A stretch of DNA of 30,000 bases from NCBI GenBank assembly GCA_036784855.1, contig JAZDSV010000006.1, positions 1-30,000 on the forward strand. The letters are read 5' to 3'. Below the pieces are notes generated by a model. The model saw only the letters and a list, made by a program, of their open reading frames with translations, did no database searches and had not been told where the DNA came from. The translations under genes were made by a program, and so were the position numbers. How positions within the stretch are numbered: position 1 is the stretch's first letter; every line of letters starts with the position of its first letter. This document shows, piece after piece, positions 20,101 through 30,000 of the stretch. The stretch comes from Aphelidium insulamus (taxonomy: Eukaryota; Aphelidiomycota; Aphelidea; Aphelidiaceae).

Positions 20101-23100
20101 GACAAATTTTTGTCGAAAGACAGCACGGTTGAGACATCACCATTGTTTACTTTAAATGTGGTCCTCGAGAATCAAAAGGTCGATTTTTCGCCATCACTCG
20201 CCACGATGGAAGAGCGAGTGAGTAAAATAGCTCGTGACATGATAGCTGCAGTAAACGTTATACCTCGGCTTTCTGAAGTTTTGGGGCTTCGTCCTAAAAA
20301 CTCGGCAGTCCTGTACGACACTCTCATCCACGAAAATGATGTCCTTAGAGTGTTTGTCAATCTCCAGAAAGCTATGGCGGAGAATGCTACCAAGTGCAAC
20401 ACTTACGTGAAGTCGTGGGATTCGTACCGCGAGATCTGGGAGGTAAACAAGGACGCTTTTATTCGTCGCTATGCAAAACTCCAGCCGGCTATTGCGACAT
20501 ATGATGCCGACATTAACCGATACCACGAGGTGGCCAACAATGCGCTCAAAGAGGAAACATATACTCCTATAAATTTTGTCCGGCTAGATTGTTCGCCGCT
20601 TAAACACGCCATCGTAACACATTGCCACACGTGGCAAGAAAAACTGACATCGCTGCTCAATTCGAACGCGCTGTCGCAGCTGACGGAATTGATGGATCGC
20701 ATCGCCGATTACATGAAAAAAATAACTCATGTTCCACAAACGCTGGACGAGTTGGCAGTGTTGGTGGATTCCATCAATCGCGTACATGCGGATTCAAACT
20801 CGATCGATTCTCAGTTCGGACCACTTCACGAACAGTATCAGATACTTGAAAAATACGAAGTTGCGGTAAAAGATAGCGAGAAAGAACTTTTGAAAGATAT
20901 GGAAAACAAATTTTCTGACCTGCTGATGGCGTTGGACATCGCAGATAAGAAACTTCCGGAGCAGAAAGCCAAATTCCGCGCCGAAATCCTTGCAGCAGTC
21001 GACACTTATGCCAAATCTGTGCTTGCGTTTTGCGATGATTTTTCTGCGCACGGTCCGTTCGAGGATTCGTTGACGGCAGAAATTGCGTTGAAACAAATCG
21101 CGGATTATCGCCAAACCGTTGTGACCCTTGCTTCGCGCGAGCGTGAACTCCGAAAAGGACTCGCATTGTTTCGCATTGATCAAGCTCCGTCGCGCGACTT
21201 GGAAGCCGTGGCCCGTGACATTGAGACTCTGAACCAATTGTGGGTTGTAATACGCGACTGGAATGAGAGTTGGGAGAGTTTCAGTGACAAAGTCAATGTA
21301 GAAGCCGATTTGGTGGAACAAACTGTGACGGCTTTTTCGAAGAAATCTAGCAAAGTTGGATCGGCTGCCAACAAGTGGCAAGCATACACCCGATTCAATG
21401 AGTTGATGTCCAAATGTGCCAATTTAGTACCGATCATTCGTCTGCTGCAGACTGACGCGTTGCGTGATCGACATTGGCTCGAAATTAGTCAAGTAGTTGG
21501 CGTAACATTTGCTGCGTCTGATCCGTTGACTCCCGCTGCATTACTGTCGCACGGGTTTGACCAATTTGTGCCACCGGTGACAAAAATTGTCGGGACCGCT
21601 CAACAGGAAAAGGCTATAGAAGATACCATCGATTTGTTAGCGTCCAAGTGGGATTCCCTCCACTTTACGATTGTAAACGAGGCTCGACAGGGATCCGTTG
21701 GAAAGATCGAAGGTTTAGCGGATATTCAAGAAGATATTGAAGACAATCAAGTAAGTTTGTCTTCCGTCAAGGCATCTCCGTTCAGCAAACCATTCGCAAA
21801 AGATATTACTCATTGGGAGACCCGACTTTCGCACCTCTTACAACAGATCGAATCTCTCGGACGAATTCAAAGCTCGATTTCCTATCTCAGTACAATTTTT
21901 GTTGGCGCAGAAGATATACGTCGCCAGCTTCCTCGTGAGACGGCTTTGTTTGAAACTGCGGGCAGGAATTGGAAGCAAATTTTGGACTTTCTTGAGTCAG
22001 GAAGCAATCAGTTGGCAACTCTCAACAATTGGAGAGATTTCTTGGATGACATCAGCGTGCAATTGGAGCGCATCCAAAAGGCACTCGAGTCATTTCTGGA
22101 CACAAAGAGGCTTACGTTTCCGCGCTTTTACTTTATATCGAACGAAGATCTGCTATATTTGCTTGGAAAGTCTACTGATGTAACTGCAGTACAACCTTTT
22201 TTGAAAAAATGCTTCGAAAATGTGTACCGCTTAAAGTTTATTGGCAAAGTGGGAATCGATTTTGCCGTCGCTGGAGTCTTCTCAGAAGGTTTGTCACTAG
22301 TGCGAGAAATACATCATTAATATCAATTTGTAGAAGATGAGTATTTAGAATTGCACGAGCCGGTGGCAGCTAATGGTCCCCTGGAGCACTGGCTTGCCGC
22401 TTTGGAACTGGCGCTGCGCAAAACACTCCAGCTTTTAATGCGATCCTACTCATACGCGAACAAAAAGTATCGAGCGGACCGGTGGCTCGAGGACTGGGCC
22501 TTCCAGATTTTAATGCTTGGCAGCCAAGTATCATTTGCGTCGGATGCGACACGAGCTATTGACGAAGTGAGTCGTGGAAGCAAAGATAGCTTGTTCCAGC
22601 TCCGAAAACGAGTTATTAGCACTTATACCAAGATGGTTTCACACGCTCGTGATATCTCTGACAAAAATATTAGACGCAAGCTCGCTGCTTTGGCTATACT
22701 GGAGCTTCATAATCGGGATGTTGCTGAAACTCTGATCAAGAACGAAGTGGCCTCTACTAATTCTGTGGCATGGATTCAGCAAATGCGCTATCGATTTGAT
22801 TCCGAGTCATTAGATTGCAAAGTGCACCAGGGTCGCAACACATTTCAATACGGGTATGAATATCTCGGTATTACTGGTCGCCTTGTGGTCACTCCGCTGT
22901 TGGAGCGGTGTTATCAAGCTATTCTCACCGCCTTTTCTCACTACAAGGGAGTATCGTTGTATGGTCCAGCGGTAAGCAGTGGGTATAACTTTTCAAAAAA
23001 TAACACCGGGCAGGGAACAGGAAAAACGGAAACGGTAAAAGATGTTGCGAAAGGTTTAGGCAAATTTGTTGTAATACAAAATTGTGCGGAAACCATGACC

Positions 23101-26100
23101 TACGGCGCAATAGCCCAACTCGTTTCTGGCGCTGCTCTGTCGGGAGCTTGGATCAATCTAGACGAATTCATACGTTTAGATGGCGGAACAATGTCGGCCG
23201 TGGCTTGGTTGACGAATCGTTTATACGTAGCCCTCGCAGAAAAAAAAGAACGTGCCATTATCGACGGAAAGGATTTGAAGCTCAACCCAACATTCGGCAT
23301 TTTCTTTACATACAATCCAACACAACTGGTAGGCGATATGCCCGACAATATTCGCACCCAGTTTCGCCCAATTGCTATGACTATACCGGACTCTCCTCTC
23401 ATAGTTGAAGTCCTACTTTTAACCGGGGGATTTTCCAATTGTCGAGCACTTGGAACCAGGCTTGTATCAATGTTTAAAATGTTGTCGGCACGATTGCAGG
23501 CGCTTCCTCAGTACAATTTCGGGCTTCGAACACTTATTTCGTGTGTGCGAGTTGCATGTGCACTGCGTCTCGATGCGGGAGGGCATAAAACTGACGAAAG
23601 CGTCCTGTACGATGCAGTAGTAGCTGTTTGGTTGCCTCGCTTAGTCGATGAGGACAAAACAGTATTTCTGGCAGTTCTAATTCATTATTTTGCTACCGCG
23701 AATGAACCTTCCGTCAGTGAGATAAAAAGTGCAGTCGAGACTACCATCGGCCTGGAGCATTTGCAATCTGCGCCATTCTTGGTGGAGAAAGTCTTACAGC
23801 TGTATCATCTTTTGCAACATAGCCGTGGTGTTGTTCTTCTCGGTGAGCCGGACCATTTGAAGACACGCTCGTGGCAGATACTTGCATCAGTGCTCAATTC
23901 GAGAGCAAGCTCGGATCATGCGAAAGACATGCCGGTGGCGACAACTGTGCTTAATCCGAAAACTTTTTCGCCTGCAGCTCTGTTTGGCGGATATACTGAT
24001 GCAAATAGTGAGGCGTGGACGAACGGAGTTATGCACAACTTATTCAAAAAATTTGCGGCCGAGGAAGAAATGCGACATTGGTTGATATTGGACGGCCCAG
24101 TTGATTCGTCCTGGGCTGAATCTTTAAATGTAATGTTGATATGGGCGTAAACATATGCTAAATTTTAGACAACTCTGGACGATTCACACGTGCTATCCGT
24201 GGGAAATGGACAACGTATACCAATACCAAAAAACACTTCGATAATCTTTGAGACGAATAGTGTTGCTCATGCCTCAGTACGTTTCCGTGCATTGTGCGCT
24301 TCAGTATTAACAGCCGCCAGCCGTCGACTATCAGTCGTTGTGCCGTTTTATACTTCAGCAATGAAGTTGATTGGAAAGCTCTTACCGAACCGTGGATGAG
24401 ACAAACTTTTAGTGACGCTCTCGCTGCAATTCTCGGTCCAGTGCTCGTCAAATTCATGCCTACTGCTGTGAAGTTCGCTAATGATACTGCACAATCAGAT
24501 AATAGTCCCACGATTTCTCACAAGATCCGTTCATTTTGTGCCTTTTTCGAAGCTTGGTTGGATGACAACAAGCAGCTATTATCTCAGGACGAAGGGTCAG
24601 ATATCACGTCTCGAGCATTAGAAAACATCGCCATATTTGCATGCGCGTGGTCGTTTGGCGATGTTGGTGAAGAATCATCGAGAGTAGCATTTGACGCCGT
24701 AATACGATCACTAACCGCCGCATTGCCAACTAAAGGCACTGTTTTCGACTATTGCTTGCAGCTCAAATCAGAGGCACTCACGTGGATTTCCTGGGATCAG
24801 TACTTGGCCGACACCCATACACAAGATGACATCAGTTACGATTCGTTTGTAGTAACTGTTTCTTCAGTCCCATATGAATATTGGTCAAACCTCGTTGTTC
24901 GTGCTGGCATTCCCATGCTCATATTGGGCTCGAAAGGCATAGGAAAGACATCGTTCGTAGCCCATGTACTGCAATCCTTTTCGAACAATTTTGTATGCTC
25001 CTTGCAGTGTCATCGTACTGCGGACTGGTCGGCCAAGGTATTGGAATCTCGATTAGAGAAAAAAGCAAAAGATGTTTTCATGCCGATTGGCAACAGGCGT
25101 CTTGTGGTGTTTTTGGACGATTTAGATTCAGTCCCACTGGACGCTCAGGGGTTTCAGTGCTCATTAGAGTACTTTAGGTATTGGGTTGAAAACGATGGGT
25201 GGTTCGACTCGGCCTCGTTGACTCTGAAGAGGACTGAAAACACAGCATTGATCGCTGCATCTCGCGGTGGACAACTTGCTTCGTCCTTGTCATTATCCCG
25301 TCTTTTCAACAAATTTGCTGTTCTGGACGTAAGTACAGCTTTTGGATCGGAGTCAAACATGCGAGCCGTCATTTCGAGTAAGTTTGGGCATTTGATTGTA
25401 ACCCATTTAACTCCACTAGTTTTACTGCGCAAAAAATTTGTTGACTTTGCAGAGGAAATCAAAGCATTGGTGGACCCGATATCTCGTGCGACGATTGCAC
25501 TTTTGATCTCTGTCCAGGACGAAATACATGTGACGTCCGGGCTATCGAAGCATTATCATTTCGACTTCCGATGTATTGCTAGTGTACTTCAGGGACTATA
25601 CAGAGCCGATAAAGATTATTTCGACACACCTGATGCAATTGTGCGACTTTGGCTCCACGAGTGCATGCGGTCTTTTGACGACAGTTTGACTCTCGACGAC
25701 AAGAAAAAATTTCGTCGCCTTCTTGACGCAGAGGCATCGACATTCCTGAAGGTCGATGCGACAAAATTGCTGCAAAATAACGACTTGATTTTTACCGATT
25801 TAGCCAGTACAACTCAAAGTCGCCAAATGTACCTGGAGGTTGAAAGCAAGCAGGAGCTACTGCAACGCCTGTCCCTGGCCGCACAAAAAATGGCAACCCC
25901 AGTTGGCAATATGCAAAATTTGTCATTCGAGGCGGCTATGCACGTTTGCCGCATATGCCGGCTGGTCAAGAGTCGAACTCCTGGAGTAATTATAATGAAT
26001 CTTCATGGATCGCACATCATGCCCGTCCTCGAATTTTCAGCCGCGCTCAGAGATATGAAAATGTTCAACTTATCCGAAAGTATTGCGTCGCATGACTTAT

Positions 26101-29100
26101 TCAGCTCGCTTATAGCTGAGATCTGCCGCACTGCAATTGTCGAAAACCTGAAGTGCATGATTATCGTCTCCGGACCCAACACCAGCCTGCATGACTCTTA
26201 CATGAACCAAGTTATTGAAATCATGACCACTTCGCAACTGCCCTCACAACTTTTGTCGGAAGCGCGGCAGAAGCTGATGGCTGATGTGTCCGCGCTGGCT
26301 GGTAGCACGGATCCTGCTATTGCGGAGAAGATCATCGTGGAACGACTGAAGCTCAATTGCCGTGCTGTATTTTTGATGTCGACGGAGGAACAAATCAGCT
26401 CATTTTTTGACCGATTCTCTCCGTTTGCAAGCGATTGCTTATGTTACACGATCGATCAGTGGACTGCCGATACCCTTGTGTCACTCGCCAGCTCTAATAT
26501 TAGCGACGAGGTCCGAGGAGCAATGGGTGAATCTGAGCGATTGCCGATTGTTCTTGCTAAACTACATCAAAGCGCAGTAGAAATTAAACCATTTTCTTCC
26601 GAAACGCTTTATGCCGTTGAGAGGTACATGTATTTGATTCGAACGTTTAACGAATTGTACCTCGATAAACGCAAAACTATTTCGATTGCGATGAACAGAC
26701 TTTCCAACGGTGTTGAGCGCTTGATGGGTGCCGAGGCAACCATGGAAATACTCGCAAAGGATTTAGAACGATCTCGAAAGGACTTGCAAGTGTTTCAAAA
26801 GGAATGTGAAGATTATCTAGTCACTATTGTTCAACAAAAGAGGGAAACAGATGACCAGTCGAAACTGGTTGTAGTCCGAAGCGACCGTCTGCGCCAAGAA
26901 GAAGCTGAGGTCCAATTGCTGGCTTCGAATGCTGAAAATGATTTAGCTCAAGTTCTTTCATCGTTTGATAACGCCATACAAGGCCTCGAATCGATAAGTA
27001 AAAAAGATCTTCAGGAAATCAAGTCGTACGCAAAGCCTCCTCCTGTTGTTGAGAAAGTACTCGAGGCGGTGATGGTGCTGAAAAAGGTAGAAAAGCATTC
27101 TCCACATGCTCCTCGCGTTAATTGTCATAGACTGAGGCCACTTGGGAAGAGGCCAGGCGACAGTTGGGAATACCAAACTTTATTAGTCAACTAGTTAATT
27201 TCGACAAAGATTCAATGTCCGACAAAGTTTTGCGAAAAGTATCATCTCTGGTGGCGGACCCTGATTTTGATGCGGAAAAAGTTGGCAACGTGTCCTTGGC
27301 AGCAAAATCTCTTTGCCAATGGGTTCGCGCAGTTGAGAGTTATGGTGTTCTTTATCGCCAGCTGGCGCCTAAACGCGAGAGGTTGCGACTTGCGAAGGAA
27401 GATTTAGGGAAAAAGCAGGTCGCATTAAAAGAGCAATTGGTAAAGCTGCAAGAGCTACGCGAACAAGTTCGGCAATTAACAGCCCAATACGATGAAAAAG
27501 TAACGACAAAGGAACGACTCCGCGTAGACGTACAAAACATTGAACAAAAAATGGGTCGCGCGCAATCACTGATCACCGGTCTTGCCGCCGAGCGAGCGCG
27601 CTGGGCTTCGCGACTGGAGGAGTTGCGCAATTCAGAAGCCAATTTATTAGGCGACTGCGTTCTTGGAGCCGGAATCTTGACCTACTTGGGTCCTTTGGAA
27701 TCACAGTGCAGAATCAAACTAGTTAATCAATGTTGGGTGCCAGCTTTGCGAGCGACCTCGCTTTCCTATAGCGCCAACATGGATTCTGTTGAGATTGCTC
27801 TCAGCGAACAAAAGAAACGCCGGTATCCTGCGCTTCAGTTTTCCGTCGACAGCCAAGTGCGAGAAAACGGATCGATTGCCGTGAGCTCGTCACGAGATTT
27901 ATTGATATTAGATCCCCAAAGTTTGGCTTCCGCGTGGCTGCAAGATATCTTGGGCGATAAATTTCTAAGCGTACACACTCGAGACCTCTTTAGTCAGCAA
28001 TTCATTACCTGTATAACTTCTGGTCACTCGGTTGTAATCAACGATTTTGATGGGGTTGTCGATGGTGATTTTTTATCGCTGCTGCATCGCAAGGAGGAGA
28101 AATCATCAGTTGTCGAATTTGGTGGGACAAAGATTTCGTACGTGTGGATGGATTCTAAATGTGATGGTTCTTAATATGATGCTTCTAGAGTCCATCCAGA
28201 TTTTCGCCTTGTTCTAGTGACAAGATTGTCGTTGAGCGATTTCGATGACGGTGAACTGAACTATCTGGAAGTGATCAACTTTAGTCTTACGCAGGCCAGT
28301 CTTGAAGATCGCTGTTTGTCGTATCTGATTGAACTTGAAAAACGAGATCTTGGCGCGCGCAAAGCCTCTATACAAGCGCAGTTGAGTAAGAACCGCGCTC
28401 AACTCGACGAGCTTGAAGACAAGATACTGCTTCTGCTCGGCGCAACCAGTAGTTCCCTGATTGAAAGTGATGATGTGGCTTCCATGATTCGAGAAGCGCG
28501 CGCTTCATTTAGCTCATTTTCAAGTCGGATGAAAGAATTGGAGGAAAATGAGGCGCAATTTCTTTCCACTCGAGATTTTTTCCGAGAATGCGCGCGTCGT
28601 CTTGCTGGGATGTTTTTGGCAGTATTGGACCTAGAGCAAGTCAATTTATGCTACCAAAACTCGCTGGCATCTTTTTTCAGTTTGGTAGAGAAGGCAGTGC
28701 GAGCACTAAAATCTGAGCAGGGTTCTGATAGACTTCGTGTGCTCTTGGACACTGTCACCTGGATGACATTCCGATATTATGGCCGGGCTTTATTCGAGAA
28801 GGATCGAGTCATCTTTTCATTCATGCTCGCTTCAAAAGCTGTGAACAGTGTAAATGATCTGACCGAATTCGAATATCGCCTCTTATTAGGTCTGGATCGA
28901 TTTTACCTTCAAAAAACTAACGAAGTCACTTCGCTAACCGATATTTCATGGATACAACCAGTGGTCAAATCTGCTCTGATTCTCCTCGATGATTCGGAGA
29001 ACTTTAAAGGCATCGTTCGGTCCATCGCGCAAGAAGAACGTGAGTGGAATTCTTGGTTCGAAACTGAAGGTAATTAATCTTATACTTTCCGTCTTGCGTG

Positions 29101-30000
29101 CTTTCTCGCAATATTAGACCCGGAATTGCAAGCCCTACCAGGCGAATGGGAAAACAAACTGGGCGAGTTTCAAAAATTGCTTCTAGTCAGAATCGTCAGG
29201 CCGGATCGAGTGAACGCAGCGATGCGTCGATTTGTAGTTACAAATGTGGGGAAACGCTTTACAGAGTCCATCAGCTGTAGTGTGGACGAGTTGTACTCGG
29301 AATGTAGTCCAAGGTAAATAGGTTTTGTGATTCTCTTTCTGTTCTGGCTAAAATTGTAGATCCCCCGTCATATTCTTCCTCGACGGCGAAGTTGACCCAT
29401 GGGAGCCAGTACTTCAGTTGGCGGCAAAGTGCAACATGGCGGACAATTTAAAAATGGTATCACTTGGCCAGCATCACGTGAAACGAGCAGCTCGAATAGT
29501 TGCCGAGGCGATGGTTTCAGGTGGATGGATTATAGTTTCTCAATGCCATCTAGCTCCGGCGTGGTTTGCCGAGTTGGATGGTATTTATCGTCAACTCTCC
29601 GCAATTGATGTTGCCCCAACGTTCCGCCTTTGGCTTTCGATGAAGCCAGTCATGAGGATTAGTTCAAGGGTACTGCATGCCAGCCAGAAGATTGTTTCAG
29701 CGACTGCAATCGGTCTGAAGGCATTGTTGACAAAGTATAGCAAGCAATTACCAGCCCTGGCTGATCGTCGCTATTCTCGCTTGGTGTACGCCGCGATTTG
29801 CTTTCATGGTACGCTTGCATTCAAAGATTTACGGTGGGTGCTAATATATAGGCTTTCTGACCGAGCGCGCCCGTTTTGGCAGGTTTGGCTGGTGTTCCCA
29901 ATACGATTTCAATGAAACTGATTTGGCGTATACAAAGTCTATCCTGCAACGACTTCTGGCGTCCAGTCGCGATCAAACACAATACCCGTGGTCGGAACTT
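17173..30000 (+). CDS. Axonemal-type dynein heavy chain (partial, 3' end outside window)
   Basis: Exons: 17173-17175, 17228-17799, 17848-17935, 17991-18759, 18803-22288, 22334-22971, 23014-24129, 24169-24276, 24321-27086, 27131-28137, 28189-29069, 29118-29313, 29360-29833 and 29883 onward; 4,074 residues so far. The tail has DHC_N1 features (SVLYVPP, LIHWSRQIKDIL, IFAQNEAFCQRC), most like outer-arm axonemal chains. The linker has RHWLEI and FPRFYFISNEDLLYLL. AAA1 has GPAGTGKT (1850-1857) and Asp1902-Glu1903 in LDEF. AAA3 has GSKGIGKT (2463). AAA2 (GEPDHLKT, 2129) and AAA4 (NLHGSHIMP, 2820) have degenerate P-loops. The coiled-coil stalk and microtubule-binding domain lie at about 3050-3350, followed by AAA5 and most of AAA6. 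The motor drives flagellar bending. The start is a separate ATG-only exon, the least certain part; roughly 350-500 residues should remain downstream. Confidence 0.93.
22972..23013 (+). other. In-frame, stop-free intron splitting the AAA1 Walker A motif
   Basis: 42 nt, GTAAGC to CGGGCAG, between GPA and GTGKT of the catalytic P-loop. The length is a multiple of three and contains no stop, so an unspliced transcript would add 14 residues inside the ATP-binding loop. Splicing gives the exact family motif GPAGTGKTETVKD, which is strong evidence that it is an intron. Confidence 0.9.

Noticed and set aside
1-30000. CRISPR arrays, bacterial operons, tRNA or rRNA genes
   Set aside because: The many spliceosomal introns show a eukaryotic nuclear sequence. 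I saw no spaced repeats of CRISPR type and no convincing tRNA cloverleaf or rRNA segment by eye; a covariance-model scan was not possible.

Overview
The window is nuclear DNA from a small-genome, flagellated microbial eukaryote, most plausibly a zoosporic (chytrid-like) fungus or a close relative. Three things point there. About 32 spliceosomal introns can be placed; most are 40-60 nt, GT-AG, and many have a CTAAC/CTAAT-type branch site just upstream of the acceptor. Genes are closely packed on both strands. The largest gene is an axonemal-type dynein heavy chain, which implies a motile flagellum at some life stage. TAA, TAG and TGA all end genes, so the code is standard. The lineage is an inference; I cannot name a species.

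Layout. 1-2300 holds a decayed MULE-type DNA transposon, transposase on the minus strand. 2616-3612 is a secreted, proline-rich protein with a frame break in its repeat. 3742-4287 is a UPF0538 (C2orf76-like) protein, convergent with 8118-4361, a membrane-anchored PXA-RGS-PX-nexinC sorting nexin (SNX13/SNX14/Mdm1 family). 8119-9127 has no intact gene but holds a 79-nt inverted repeat whose arms encode the same peptide. 9128-10610 is an HNH-nuclease-like protein preceded by a triplicated module.

10926-15200 is a mitochondrial translation cluster: a Tim44/mL45-like protein, bL32m on the minus strand, and the ribosome-assembly GTPase MTG1. The last two diverge from about 1 kb rich in TATG microsatellite. 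16826-15284 is an unrecognised nuclear-type protein whose model needs one GC-AG intron. 17173 to the window end is the dynein heavy chain: 14 exons, about 4,074 residues so far, C-terminus beyond the window.

Gene models were built by hand by joining reading frames at splice sites. Every multi-exon model keeps phase at each junction, and family motifs continue across most of them. Start codons are less certain than splice sites.
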